Shown in pieces: positions 15,334-23,751 of a stretch of 64,000 nt of DNA (the first letter of the stretch is position 1; each line of letters begins with the position of its first letter). Below the pieces are notes generated by a model, which did not search any database, was not told the origin of the DNA, and worked only from the letters and a program-made list of their open reading frames with translations. The DNA is from Actinomycetospora succinea (GTDB taxonomy: Bacteria > Actinomycetota > Actinomycetes > Mycobacteriales > Pseudonocardiaceae): contig NZ_SNYO01000002.1 of NCBI RefSeq assembly GCF_004363095.1, positions 248,001 to 312,000 on the forward strand, in the 5' to 3' direction. The position numbers were made by a program, and so were the translations under genes.

Positions 15334-16107
15334 CTAGAACGCCGCCCGCACCCCGTCCATGCTGCCGAGGATCGCCGGCACGTCCGACCACGCCGTGACC
15401 AGCGCGAACCCGTCGGCCGCGCGGGCCGCCGCGTACGCCGGGTCCGTCGCGTGCACCGCGGCGCGCGTCCCGGACGCCGCGCAGGCCGCGAGGACGCGGG
15501 CGAAGGCGTCGTGGATCGCGGGCTCCTCGCGGTTCTGCGCCGGCCCGATCCCGAGGGCCACGCCGAGGTCCCCCGGCCCGACGAAGAGCCCGTCCAGCCC
15601 CGGCACGGCGGCGATCTCCGCGGCCCGGTCCAGCGCGCCGGCCGTCTCGATCATCGCGAAGGCCAGCACCGAGTCCGCGACGGCGACCGGGTCGTCGCCG
15701 GGGCGCAGGGCCGTGCGGACCGGCCCGAACGAGCGGCGGCCGTCGGGCGGGTAGCGGCACGCGGCGACGAGCTCGGCGGCGGTGGCGGCGTCGGACACCA
15801 TCGGCGCGATCACCCCGCGGACCCCGAGGTCGAGCACGAACCCGATGATCGACTCGTCGACGGCGGGCAGCCGCACGAGCGGGGTGAGCCCGTGGGCGGC
15901 GATCGCGCGGACGGCGTCGGCGCTGCGGGCGCGGTCGAACAGGCCGTGCTGCAGGTCGAGGGTGAGGGCGTCGAGCAGCCCGTGACCGGCGGCGTGGGCC
16001 GCGACGACCTCGACGAGGTGCGGGTCGGGCACGGTCAGCCAGCCGTTGCGGGCGGCGCGTCCCGCGGTCCAGGCCGCCCGGACCGTGTCGGACAGAGGGT
16101 CAGTCAC
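15334..16107 (-). CDS. HpcH/HpaI aldolase / citrate lyase beta-like protein
   Basis: A 257-residue TIM-barrel protein of the HpcH/HpaI family, which cleaves 4-hydroxy-2-oxo acids with a divalent metal. Landmarks are GLLDALTLDLQHGLFD, GLTPLVRLPAVDESIIGFVL, GVRGVIAPMVSDAATA, the metal-binding Glu in FAMIETAGAL and Asp in GLFVGPGDLGVALG. GTG 16107 overlaps the lipase stop by 8 bases, so both are one transcription and translation unit. Physiological substrate cannot be read. Confidence 0.87.
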   Translation of the reverse strand: MTDPLSDTVRAAWTAGRAARNGWLTVPDPHLVEVVAAHAAGHGLLDALTLDLQHGLFDRARSADAVRAIAAHGLTPLVRLPAVDESIIGFVLDLGVRGVIAPMVSDAATAAELVAACRYPPDGRRSFGPVRTALRPGDDPVAVADSVLAFAMIETAGALDRAAEIAAVPGLDGLFVGPGDLGVALGIGPAQNREEPAIHDAFARVLAACAASGTRAAVHATDPAYAAARAADGFALVTAWSDVPAILGSMDGVRAAF

Positions 16108-17239
16108 AGGTCGACACCGCCTCCCGGCCGGCGAACCGGCCCTCGAGGAACGGGACCGCGGCGGCGAACCCGGGGACGGCCCCGCCGACGTGGGTGGGCA
16201 CGGGCGTGGGCACGAACTGCACGGTCGCACCACGCGCGCACCACCGCTCGACGAGCTCGCGGTCCTGGTCGAACGGGACGATGTCGTCGGCGACGCTGTG
16301 CACGATCAGCACGGGCGCCTCCGGGGTGCGCGCGCCGATCCGCTGCTCCTCCACGCGGGTGCGGAACGGCTCCTCGTCGAGGTAGTCGGTCAGCGGGCGG
16401 CCGTCGCGGGTCAGGGTCGCGGTGCGGGTGCCGGGGTAGCGCGCCACGGTGTCGCCGGTGCACTGGTCGCGGGTCTCGGCGAGGATCGCCCGGCCGCGGT
16501 CGTTCAGCACCTCGTCGACCGGCAGGTCCGGGTAGGCCGCCCGGAACCCGTTGACGGCGTACGCCAGGAGCCCGGCGCCGGGCTTTCCGTCGAGGAACGC
16601 GGCCACCGCCGCGAGGTCCGCAGGCACCGCGCCGGCGTAGGCGCCGACGAGGTCGAGCTCGGGGGCGTAGGACGGCGCGAGCTCCGCGGCGGCCGCCGAG
16701 GCGCCGCCGCCCTGGGAGTAGCCGGCCAGGGCGACCGGGCCGTCCGCGGGGACGCCGACGTCGAGGGCCTGCGCCGCTCGCGCCATGTCGAGCACGGCGT
16801 GCGCCGTGGCCGCCCGGTTGACGTAGGTGTGCTCGCCGGGGGTGCCGAGGCCCTCGTAGTCGGTGACGGCGACCGCGAAGCCCGCGGTCAGCAGCGTCGA
16901 GACGAACGGGGCCTCGTACTCGGTGCCCGCGGCGAACTGCCGCGACGGCGCGCAGCGGTCCGCGAGGCCCTGGGTGCCCGCGGCGTAGGAGACCAGCCGC
17001 AACGGCCCGGGCGGCGGGGCCAGGGGCACGATCACCGTGCCGCTGACGGTGTTCGGCCGGCCCGCGGTGTCGGTGCTGCGGTAGAGCACGCGCGTGGCCC
17101 GCCCGGGCAGCGGCGCCGGGAGCGGCACCGCGCTCACCACGTCGCCGGGATCACCGCCCGCCGTCTCGTCGGCGGACGCGGGGCCGACGAGCAGACCGCC
17201 GGCGAGCAGACCGACCAGGATCACCAGCACCGACCGCAC
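16100..17239 (-). CDS. Secreted LIP-family lipase/esterase
   Basis: A 379-residue exported alpha/beta hydrolase with a Sec signal peptide (about 1-23, hydrophobic LVILVGLLAGGLLVGP, cleavage near ASA). The nucleophile is Ser176 in GYSQGG; the acid is probably Asp in HSVADDIVPF and the base His in PTHVGG. GTQGLADRCAPSRQFAAG and VTDYEGLGTPGEHTYV are typical of the LIP secretory lipase family. GTG 17239 has AGGAGG 5 bases upstream. Coupled to the aldolase gene downstream, an odd pairing whose purpose is unclear. Confidence 0.9.
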   Translation of the reverse strand: MRSVLVILVGLLAGGLLVGPASADETAGGDPGDVVSAVPLPAPLPGRATRVLYRSTDTAGRPNTVSGTVIVPLAPPPGPLRLVSYAAGTQGLADRCAPSRQFAAGTEYEAPFVSTLLTAGFAVAVTDYEGLGTPGEHTYVNRAATAHAVLDMARAAQALDVGVPADGPVALAGYSQGGGASAAAAELAPSYAPELDLVGAYAGAVPADLAAVAAFLDGKPGAGLLAYAVNGFRAAYPDLPVDEVLNDRGRAILAETRDQCTGDTVARYPGTRTATLTRDGRPLTDYLDEEPFRTRVEEQRIGARTPEAPVLIVHSVADDIVPFDQDRELVERWCARGATVQFVPTPVPTHVGGAVPGFAAAVPFLEGRFAGREAVSTCD

Positions 17240-17353
17240 CCGAGCCTCCTGAAGGCTCGGGACCGGGGAGCGCCGAGACCTCGGTCACCTTCTCAGGGAC
17301 TGCTCCGTCCGAGGGAACCGGGTCGGTGATCCGTGGCCGTACGATCGAGGGTG

Positions 17354-17578
17354 ATGGCCGCTCCGACGCGCACCTCCGCGCCCCGTTTCAGCTTCGATCG
17401 CGACACCGCCTACACGATCACCGTGCGCGACGAGGCCGGCGAGCGCCTCGAGTACGCGCTCGACGCCTACCAGGGCTGGCTCTCCGGCCCCGACGGCATC
17501 CGCCACCGCTTCGGTGCGCACCGGCGCACCCGCACCGAGCTGCGCGACGACAGCATCCGCACGGTCGTCGGCCCCTGA
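17354..17578 (+). CDS. Small hypothetical protein
   Basis: A 74-residue protein (MAAPTRTSAPRFSFDRDT...) predicted as mostly beta strand with basic loops; DTAYTITVRDEAGERLEYAL and GIRHRFGAHRRTRTELRDDS stand out. I do not recognise the family. ATG 17354 follows GAGGG; an upstream ATG at 17333 is possible. Its stop is 6 bases before the second copy of the TACTGGCTGG palindrome, a position like that of the first copy behind another small ORF. Confidence 0.55.
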   Translation: MAAPTRTSAPRFSFDRDTAYTITVRDEAGERLEYALDAYQGWLSGPDGIRHRFGAHRRTRTELRDDSIRTVVGP

Positions 17579-17584
17579 TCCCGC

Positions 17585-17635
17585 GGGTTACTGGCTGGTA
17601 TCGCTCGCTCAGCGAGTGATACCAGCCAGTAACCC
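17585..17635. repeat. Palindromic repeat, copy 2 of the TACTGGCTGG family
   Basis: Inverted repeat with 25-bp arms (17585-17609 and 17611-17635), one mismatch and a one-base centre; the left arm starts GGGTTACTGGCTGGTATC. The inner 43 bases match copy 1 (1659-1701) at 40 positions. It lies between two convergent genes and could terminate both. Confidence 0.85.
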
Positions 17636-17703
17636 GGGACTTTCCCCCTCGCGCGGAGTCCCGCCGCCTCCGACTCGGCAGGACGGGCGCGGGCGGTGTC
17701 CGA

Positions 17704-18312
17704 TCAGGAGACCAGACCGCAGCGGAAGCCCTGGGCCACCGCCTGGGCGCGGTCGGCCGCCGAGAGCTTGCGGAACAGCCGGCGGGCGTGGGTCTTCACC
17801 GTGTCCTCGGACAGGTAGAGCTCGCGCCCGATCTGGCCGTTGCTCTTGCCCTGGCTCATCCCGCGCAGGACCTGCATCTCGCGCTCGGTGAGGTTGACGC
17901 CCGCGCCCGGCGACGCGGAGCGCTGCATGGGCATCGAGCCGGCCTCGGCGCCGACGGCCGAGTGGGCGAGCGCGGCGACGAGCTCGGGGCGCGAGGCGTC
18001 CCAGCGCAGGTAGCCGCGGGCGCCGCCGGCGATCGCGGCGGCGATGCTGCCGCCGTCGTCGGGGGCACCGAAGACCATGACGTTGGCCTGCGGGTGCGCG
18101 GCCATGAGGCGCCGGGTCGCCTCGGCGCCGGAGGCGACCGCGCGCTGGGTGCCGACGAACACGACGTCCGCGCTCTGGCGGGCGTAGCGGGTGAGCAGCT
18201 CGTCCGCGGTGGACACGCAGTCGATGCGCTGGACGCCGGGCACCGCGGACATGACGCGCGTCAGTCCTTCGCGGACACTGCGCCGGTCGTCGCAGATCAG
18301 AACCGTCCTCAT
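17704..18312 (-). CDS. Orphan NarL/LuxR-type regulator with degenerate receiver
   Basis: A 202-residue protein with a receiver-like domain (1-120) and a C-terminal LuxR HTH (about 138-195: LTEREMQVLRGMSQGKSNGQ, LYLSEDTVKTHARRLFRKL). Asp8-Asp9 are kept, but the phosphorylation site is Gly54 (ADVVFVGTQRAV), the Thr/Ser switch is replaced at ~82 and the Lys is Arg103 in GYLRWDAS. It therefore cannot be phosphorylated in the usual way. No histidine kinase is near. Start is ATG 18312 beside a weak ribosome binding site. Confidence 0.87.
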   Translation of the reverse strand: MRTVLICDDRRSVREGLTRVMSAVPGVQRIDCVSTADELLTRYARQSADVVFVGTQRAVASGAEATRRLMAAHPQANVMVFGAPDDGGSIAAAIAGGARGYLRWDASRPELVAALAHSAVGAEAGSMPMQRSASPGAGVNLTEREMQVLRGMSQGKSNGQIGRELYLSEDTVKTHARRLFRKLSAADRAQAVAQGFRCGLVS

Positions 18313-18397
18313 ACAGACTCCGTCCGAGATGGGGAGACCGCCCGGGCCGATGTTTCAGTGGGCGCTGCTCCCCTCATCGGCCGTCCCACCCGTCCGC

Positions 18398-18427
18398 TTG
18401 ACCCCCGAATGACAACCACGTGGTTAG
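18398..18427 (+). promoter_or_regulatory. aroQ promoter with palindrome
   Basis: TTGACC (18398-18403) and GGTTAG (18422-18427) are spaced 18 bases. AACCACGTGGTT (18414-18425), a perfect 12-bp palindrome, overlaps the -10 region and may bind a repressor. Confidence 0.4.
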
Positions 18428-18436
18428 GAACCCCCG

Positions 18437-18898
18437 ATGGAGTGGCGCAGCAACCCCCGCCGCGTACTGGTCGTCAACGGCCCCAACCTGGATCTCCTGG
18501 GCCGCCGCGAGCCCGACATCTACGGGCACGACACCCTCGCCGACCTGGAGGATCGTGCCCGGCGCACCGCCGCCGACCTCGGCCTCGAGGTCGACGCCCG
18601 CCAGAGCAACCACGAGGGCGTGCTCATCGACTGGGTGCACGAGGCGATGACCGACCACGGCGGGTTGATCATCAATCCGGGCGGCTACACGCACACGTCC
18701 GTGGCCCTGCGCGACGCGCTGGCCGCACTGCCCGTCCCCGTGGTCGAGGTGCACCTGTCGAACGTCCACGCCAGGGAGTCGTTCCGCTCGCACTCGTACG
18801 TGTCACCGGTGGCCACGGCCGTGATCGCCGGGGCCGGGGTGACGGGCTACGACCTCGCGCTGCGTTTCCTCGCCGAGCGGCTCGTGCGTCAGGCCTGA
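18437..18898 (+). CDS. aroQ: 3-dehydroquinate dehydratase, type II
   Basis: A 153-residue type II dehydroquinase, third step of the shikimate pathway. Catalytic loop [18 protein letters not shown] carries the essential Arg and Tyr, [17 protein letters not shown] the substrate-binding Asn and His, and [20 protein letters not shown] the general-acid His. Length and all motifs are complete. ATG 18437 has AGGAA 6 bases upstream. It stands alone, away from other aro genes. The last 10 bases overlap the tail of the convergent hydrolase. Confidence 0.96.
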   Translation: MEWRSNPRRVLVVNGPNLDLLGRREPDIYGHDTLADLEDRARRTAADLGLEVDARQSNHEGVLIDWVHEAMTDHGGLIINPGGYTHTSVALRDALAALPVPVVEVHLSNVHARESFRSHSYVSPVATAVIAGAGVTGYDLALRFLAERLVRQA

Positions 18899-19845
18899 GC
18901 GAGGCCCGCACGCCCGGCCAGCGCCGCCAGCTCCCCGGCGAGGGCCTCCCGGAACTGCAGGGGCAGGAAGTGCGACCCCGGCAGGCGCACCAGCCGGGCG
19001 TCGGGCAGCACGGACGCCAGCGCGGCCATGTCGGCGGGCGGGGCGAGGGTGTCGTAGTCGCCGGCCACGACCGTCACGGGCATCGTCAGCGTGCGCAGGA
19101 CGGCGTCGTCCGGCGCCTCGTGGTCGGCCGCGGCCAGCACCATCCGCGAGAACCAGGTCCAGTCGTGCCGGGCGAACTGCCGGGCCACCTCGGCGAGCGT
19201 GATCATCGGGGCGGCGGCGCCGGTCGGGTCGAGGGACGCCGCGTCCATGCCGGCGCGCTCGAGGGCCTCGCGGCTCGCGTCCATGCCGCGCGGCAGCAGG
19301 TCGATCACCCCGGAGATCGGCGGGCCGACCACGCGCAGCAGCCAGCCGCCGAGCTGGGCGGCGCGCCGGTGCACGCCCTCGGGGACCCCGACGCCCGGGA
19401 TGGCGCCCGGGAACGCCGGCAGCACCCGGAACACGCCCGTCGCCACGCCGCCGAGGGCGAGCAGGCCGGCCACGCGGTCGGGGGCGCGCCGCGCCGCCTC
19501 GATCGCGACCGCCACGCCCACCGACCAGCCCACGACCACCGCGCGGTCCATGCCGGCGGCGTCCAGGGTGGCGATCAGGTCGTCGGCGTGGTCGCCGACG
19601 CGGATGTGGGACTCGTCGGCCGGGCGGGCCGACCCGCCGAGACCGCGGTGGTACCAGGTGGTCGCGTGGTAGCCGCAGTGCTCGCCGTGCAGGAACGGCC
19701 ACGCGGTCGCGCTCGCGCCCAGACCGTTGGAGAGGACGACCGGCACGCCCGCGGCGCCGTTGTCCCAGCGCCGCAGCCGCGTGCCGTCACCGGCGAGCAC
19801 GTCCTCGACGTACCCGCCGTCCTCCTCCTCGTCGCGCTGGGTCAC
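18889..19845 (-). CDS. Alpha/beta-fold hydrolase
   Basis: A 318-residue alpha/beta hydrolase. [17 protein letters not shown] forms the oxyanion region, Ser in [15 protein letters not shown] is the nucleophile, Asp in [15 protein letters not shown] the acid and His in [11 protein letters not shown] the base. A long cap (about residues 140-230) separates the catalytic strands. Substrate unknown. The gene lies 4 bases downstream of the ndh stop in the same direction, so it is likely the second gene of that operon. Confidence 0.87.
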   Translation of the reverse strand: MTQRDEEEDGGYVEDVLAGDGTRLRRWDNGAAGVPVVLSNGLGASATAWPFLHGEHCGYHATTWYHRGLGGSARPADESHIRVGDHADDLIATLDAAGMDRAVVVGWSVGVAVAIEAARRAPDRVAGLLALGGVATGVFRVLPAFPGAIPGVGVPEGVHRRAAQLGGWLLRVVGPPISGVIDLLPRGMDASREALERAGMDAASLDPTGAAAPMITLAEVARQFARHDWTWFSRMVLAAADHEAPDDAVLRTLTMPVTVVAGDYDTLAPPADMAALASVLPDARLVRLPGSHFLPLQFREALAGELAALAGRAGLAQA

Positions 19846-19849
19846 CCGG

Positions 19850-21217
19850 TCAGGATGCCGCTGCGGCGCGCTTCTTCATCTCCTCCTCGGAGAGGTAGTC
19901 GCGCGTCTCCTCGAACGACGAGGTCTCGCTCTTGCGCCCGTGCAGGAAGCCGATGCGCACGAAGTCGTCGCCGCCGAACAGGTGGAGGATCCAGTTGAAG
20001 ACGACGCGGGCGCGCGTGCGGGTCAGCGGCAGCGCGTAGAGGTGGTAGGCCCGGGTGACGACCTGGGCGACGACGCCCGTGAGCCGCAGCTTGAGCGGGT
20101 GCGCCACCGCCTGGGTGCCGCCGAGGTCGACGACGAGGCCCAGGTCGTGGTGCTTGTACTCGCGCAGCGGCTGCCCGCGCAGCGAGGCGACGACGTTCTC
20201 GGCCGCGATCACCGCCTGGCGGACCGCGTGCTGCGCGGTGGGCGGGCAGACCGCCGACCCGGGCGGGTCCGCGGTGAGGTCGGGGACGGCGGCGGCGTCG
20301 CCGAGCACGAAGACGTCGTCGTACCCGTCGAGGCGCAGGTCCGTGGTCGCCTTCACCCGGCCGCGGACCAGCTCCACGTTGAGGGTCTTGACCAGCGGGC
20401 TCGCGGTGACGCCCGCGGTCCACACCAGCGTCCGGGTGGGGATAACGCTGCCGTCGGTGAGCGTGACGCTGTCCGCCGTGACCTGCTCCACCCCGGTCTC
20501 GAGGCGGACGCCGATGCCGCGGCGGCGCAGCAGGTCGAGGGCCTCCTCGCCGAGACGCTGCCCCAGCTCGGGCATGAGCCGCGGCGCGATGTCGATCAGC
20601 GTCCACTTCACGAGCGTCGGGTCCAGGCGCGGGAAGCGCTTCATCGCGGCGTCGGTGAGCAGCTCGAGCGACGCCGCGGTCTCGGTGCCGGCGTAGCCGC
20701 CGCCGACCACGACGAAGCTGCAGCGGGCCGCGCGCTCCTCGGGGTCGGTCGACGCGTTGGCCAGCTCGAGCTGGGAGAGGACGTGGTCGCGCAGGTACGC
20801 GGCCTCGCCGAGGTTCTTCATGCCCAGGCCGTGCTCCTCGAGCCCGGGGATGTCGAACTGGCGGGTGACGCTGCCCGCCGTGATGACCAGCCGGTCGTAG
20901 GGCAGGTCGACGACGGCCTCGTCGATCTTGCGGACGACCGCGACCTTGCGCTCCAGGTCGAGCCCCACCACCTGGCCGGGCAGGCGCTGCGCCCGCTTGA
21001 TGGCCCGCGGCAGCGGCACGGTGACCGACTGGGCGGTGATCACCCCGGCCGCCACCTGGGGCAGCAGGGGGAGGTAGAGCATGTAGTCGTGGGGGTTGAC
21101 CACCACGATCTCCACCTCGCCGCGGGCCAGCTCACCCTTGAGCTCGCTCTCGAGGCGCTGGACGGCCTTCAAGCCGGCGAACCCGGCGCCGACCACCACG
21201 ATGCGCTGCGCGCTCAT
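19850..21217 (-). CDS. ndh: Type II NADH dehydrogenase, copy 1
   Basis: A 455-residue NDH-2, which passes electrons from NADH to menaquinone without pumping protons. FAD-binding VVVGAGFAGLKAVQRL (N-terminus), NADH-binding SFVVVGGGYAGTETAAS (~165-185), VFVLGDAAAVPD (FAD site) and PTAQHAVRQAVIAAENVV are visible; the C-terminal amphipathic membrane anchor (VFNWILHLFGGDDFVRIGF) is present. ATG 21217 is 10 bases after GGAGG; an earlier ATG on the same ribosome binding site opens a 3-codon ORF (Met-Leu-Arg) whose stop overlaps it. A divergent paralogue lies at 43803. Confidence 0.94.
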   Translation of the reverse strand: MSAQRIVVVGAGFAGLKAVQRLESELKGELARGEVEIVVVNPHDYMLYLPLLPQVAAGVITAQSVTVPLPRAIKRAQRLPGQVVGLDLERKVAVVRKIDEAVVDLPYDRLVITAGSVTRQFDIPGLEEHGLGMKNLGEAAYLRDHVLSQLELANASTDPEERAARCSFVVVGGGYAGTETAASLELLTDAAMKRFPRLDPTLVKWTLIDIAPRLMPELGQRLGEEALDLLRRRGIGVRLETGVEQVTADSVTLTDGSVIPTRTLVWTAGVTASPLVKTLNVELVRGRVKATTDLRLDGYDDVFVLGDAAAVPDLTADPPGSAVCPPTAQHAVRQAVIAAENVVASLRGQPLREYKHHDLGLVVDLGGTQAVAHPLKLRLTGVVAQVVTRAYHLYALPLTRTRARVVFNWILHLFGGDDFVRIGFLHGRKSETSSFEETRDYLSEEEMKKRAAAAS

Positions 21218-21415
21218 CTGAGCATGTCCTCCCTGCTGCGCGTACCTTCCGCGAAGTTCTGCCCCGGGTCGGGGGTTCGCCACACCTTTCCGTGTCGACA
21301 CGACCGGGCCCATGACCCCTCTCACAGACACCGTCGTCCCGGGTCACCCGGCGGGATCGCGGTGGTCCATGGTCTCCTGCCCGCCAAGGGGTACGGGGGA
21401 CATCGAGGAGACCGC

Positions 21416-22513
21416 ATGCCGACGACCGTGCTGTTCACCGGCTTTCCCGGTTTCCTCGGCAGCGCGCTGCTGCCCCGGACGCTGCGGCGCTCCCCCGACG
21501 CCGCCGCCGTGGCCCTGGTCCAGGAGCGCTGGCTCGACCGGGCCCGGCAGACCCTGGACCGCCTCGAGGCCGCCGAGCCGGAGATCGCCGGGCGCACCCG
21601 CCTCGTCGTCGGCGACATCACCGTGCCGGGCCTGGGTCTCGACGCCGAGGAGGCCGTCGCGCTGCGCGAGGGCCCACTCGAGATCTTCCACCTCGCCGCG
21701 GTGTACGACCTGTCCGTGCCCGCCGACCTCGCGTGGTCGGTCAACGTCGACGGCACGCGCCACGTCGTCGACTTCGCCCAGGGCGCCGCCGAGCTCGTCC
21801 GGCTGCAGTACGTCAGCACCTGCTACGTCTCCGGGCGCTACGACGGCATCTTCGCCGAGGACGACCTCGAGCTCGGGCAGACGTTCTCGAACCACTACGA
21901 GCACACCAAGCACGAGGCCGAGCGGATCGTCGCGAAGGCGCGCGAGGCGGGCCTGCCGGTGACGATCTACCGGCCGTCGGTCGTGGTCGGCGACAGCCGC
22001 ACCGGCGAGACCCAGAAGTACGACGGGCCCTACTACGCCCTGCAGCTCATCGCCCGCCAGGGACGGATCGCGATGATGCCGCTGCCCGGCAACCCGGCCC
22101 GCGTGCAGTTCAACCTCGTGCCGAGCGACTTCGTCGTCGACGCCATCGCCGCGCTGGCGCCGCACCCCGCGGCGGAGGGCCGCACGGTCGCGCTCGCCGC
22201 CCCGCACCCGCCCTCGGTGCTGGAGATGTGCCGGGCGTTCGCGGCGCACACCGACAAGAAGCTGCGCGTGGTCCCGGTGTCGACGACGCTGTCGCGGTTC
22301 GCGATCGACCGCCTGCCCGGGGTGTCGGCGCTGTTCAAGCTGCCCTCGTCGACGCTGGACTACCTCACCCACCCGACCGTCTACGACGTCACCGCCAGCA
22401 CCGCGCTGCTCGACGAGGTCGGCGTGCGCTGCCCGCCGTTCACCGAGCACGTCGGCGCGATGGTGGCCTTCCACCGCGAGCACCCGGACGTCGGCAGCGC
22501 GGCGATGGTCTGA
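21416..22513 (+). CDS. SDR-type oxidoreductase (thioester-reductase/NAD_binding_4-like)
   Basis: A 365-residue extended Rossmann protein. TGFPGFLGSALLPRTL is the NAD(P)-binding loop; QYVSTCYVSGRY and the YxxxK catalytic pair in NHYEHTKHEAER identify an extended SDR; VTIYRPSVVVGDSRTGE is typical of the male-sterility/thioester reductase branch. Substrate is unknown, perhaps an acyl or lipid-linked compound. ATG 21416 has GAGGAG 5 bases upstream. Confidence 0.88.
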   Translation: MPTTVLFTGFPGFLGSALLPRTLRRSPDAAAVALVQERWLDRARQTLDRLEAAEPEIAGRTRLVVGDITVPGLGLDAEEAVALREGPLEIFHLAAVYDLSVPADLAWSVNVDGTRHVVDFAQGAAELVRLQYVSTCYVSGRYDGIFAEDDLELGQTFSNHYEHTKHEAERIVAKAREAGLPVTIYRPSVVVGDSRTGETQKYDGPYYALQLIARQGRIAMMPLPGNPARVQFNLVPSDFVVDAIAALAPHPAAEGRTVALAAPHPPSVLEMCRAFAAHTDKKLRVVPVSTTLSRFAIDRLPGVSALFKLPSSTLDYLTHPTVYDVTASTALLDEVGVRCPPFTEHVGAMVAFHREHPDVGSAAMV

Positions 22514-22543
22514 GGGCTGGGGGGTGTGAGATCGCCGTGGTCC

Positions 22544-22549
22544 TAGACT
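22544..22549 (+). promoter_or_regulatory. Leaderless -10 element for glutamate racemase
   Basis: TAGACT lies 8 bases before ATG 22558, with no ribosome binding site between, the arrangement of a leaderless actinobacterial transcript. Confidence 0.5.
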
Positions 22550-22557
22550 CGGCGTCG

Positions 22558-23454
22558 ATGGTCGGACAGCGCGTCGCCCTCATCGACTCCGGGTGCGGCC
22601 TGCTGCCCACCGCCGGGTGGCTGCGTCACCTGCGCCCCGACCTCGCGCTCGACCTCTACCTCGACCCCGAGGGCATGCCCTGGGGCTCGAAGCCCTCGGA
22701 GTGGATCGTCGACCGGGTCGTCGGCACCGGCCGCCGCGCGGTCGCCCGCGGCGCCGACGCGATCGTGGTGCCGTGCAACACCGCCTCGGTGACGGCGGTC
22801 GTGCCGCTGCGGGCGGCCGTCGAGCCCGAGCGGCCCGTGGTCGCGACGGTGCCCGCGGTGAAGCCCGCCGGCGCCACCGGGCTGCCCTTCGCGGTGTGGG
22901 CCACCGAGCGCACCACCGCGAGCGCGTACCAGGCCGACCTGCTCGAGCAGTTCGCCGCGCCCGGACAGGCCGACGCGGTCGCCTGCCCGGGCCTCGCCAC
23001 GGCCGTCGAGCACGCCGACGCCGCGGCCGTCCGCGACGCGGTCGCCCTCGCCGCGGCGCGCACCCCGGCCCGCGCCCGGTCGGTGGTGCTGGGCTGCACG
23101 CACTACCCGCTGGTCGTCGACGACATCCTCGCCGCGCTCCCGCCGGGCACCGGCCTGCACGACAGCTCGCGCGCCGTCGCCGGGCAGGCCCTGCGCCGCC
23201 TGGGCATCCCCGAGGACCCGGCGGCCGAGCCGGCCGAGGTCCGCGTGCACCTCGGCGGCGACGAGGGACCGCTGCCGGCGGCCGCGCTGACCTACCCGAT
23301 CGGCCGCGCGCTGGCCCGCGGCGGGCGGATCGCGCGCGCCGAGCTCCCGGCGACCGACGAGTCCGGGCGCGGGACGGACCCGGACACCGCGGAACAGCCG
23401 GCGTTGCCCGGGAGACGGAGCGGAGCGGAGCTCGACCCGTCGTCCCGGGTGTGA
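22558..23454 (+). CDS. murI: Glutamate racemase family protein
   Basis: A 298-residue Asp/Glu racemase. LIDSGCGLLPTAGWL contains the substrate-binding DSG, VVPCNTASVTAV the first catalytic Cys and VVLGCTHYPLVVDDI the second; both are intact. MurI supplies D-glutamate for peptidoglycan. The N-terminus reads DSGCGLL rather than DSGvGGL and the protein is a divergent member, so a related hydantoin/aspartate racemase role is possible. The last ~25 residues are low-complexity and partly encoded by a dispersed repeat (23410-23438). Confidence 0.85.
   Translation: MVGQRVALIDSGCGLLPTAGWLRHLRPDLALDLYLDPEGMPWGSKPSEWIVDRVVGTGRRAVARGADAIVVPCNTASVTAVVPLRAAVEPERPVVATVPAVKPAGATGLPFAVWATERTTASAYQADLLEQFAAPGQADAVACPGLATAVEHADAAAVRDAVALAAARTPARARSVVLGCTHYPLVVDDILAALPPGTGLHDSSRAVAGQALRRLGIPEDPAAEPAEVRVHLGGDEGPLPAAALTYPIGRALARGGRIARAELPATDESGRGTDPDTAEQPALPGRRSGAELDPSSRV
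23410..23438 (+). repeat. 29-bp dispersed repeat inside racemase C-terminus
   Basis: The element (starts GGGAGACGGAGCGGAGCGGA, ends GCTCGACCC) is identical over 29 bases to 32255-32283 and similar to 15308-15331. Here it encodes residues of the tail GRRSGAELDP of the racemase. Confidence 0.85.
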
Positions 23455-23494
23455 CCTTCTCGATCGGGGGTGTGAGCCTCTGATCATCCTGGTG

Positions 23495-23508
23495 CGCAAG
23501 CGCTTGCG
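23495..23508. promoter_or_regulatory. LacI-type operator-like palindrome
   Basis: CGCAAGCGCTTGCG is a perfect 14-bp palindrome of the form bound by LacI/GalR-family repressors. It lies 19 bases before the start of the small gene at 23527. No LacI-family gene is in the window. Confidence 0.45.
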
Positions 23509-23526
23509 TGGTGGTCGACTCACCGC

Positions 23527-23730
23527 ATGAGCACCCCGGTCGGCACCACCCCGGACGTTCTCGCCGACACCGAGGCCCGCCTGGTCGACCGCTGGACCGC
23601 CGAGGGCGTGCCCGCCGAGCACGTGCACCACCTCGTCGCCGACGCCCGCGAGCGTCTCGCCGGCGCCCGCGTCCGCGCCTTCCTCCCGATCCTCGTCGAG
23701 CGGTCGGTCCGCAACGCCCTGGCGCTGTGA
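23527..23730 (+). CDS. Three-helix-bundle dimerisation (DUF3562-like) small protein
   Basis: A 67-residue, all-helical protein: VLADTEARLVDRWTAEGVPA, EHVHHLVADARERLAGARVR and FLPILVERSVRNAL form three amphipathic helices, the layout of the DUF3562/three-helix-bundle-dimerisation family of unknown function. ATG 23527 lacks a clear ribosome binding site. A perfect LacI-type palindrome lies just upstream. Confidence 0.7.
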   Translation: MSTPVGTTPDVLADTEARLVDRWTAEGVPAEHVHHLVADARERLAGARVRAFLPILVERSVRNALAL

Positions 23731-23738
23731 CGACCCCC

Positions 23739-23744
23739 TAGGCT
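23739..23744 (+). promoter_or_regulatory. Leaderless -10 element for PRC-barrel gene
   Basis: TAGGCT followed by 7 bases and GTG 23752, with no Shine-Dalgarno in between. Confidence 0.5.
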
Positions 23745-23751
23745 TCTCGGC

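Noticed and set aside
1659..17635. The palindrome pair as terminal inverted repeats of one insertion sequence
   Set aside because: Each copy is a complete palindrome, no transposase lies between, and the intervening 16 kb is ordinary chromosomal genes without target-site duplications.
21733..23454. A single 573-codon frame joining the SDR region to glutamate racemase
   Set aside because: The first half is out of frame with the SDR gene and has no family features; the racemase starts at the leaderless ATG 22558.
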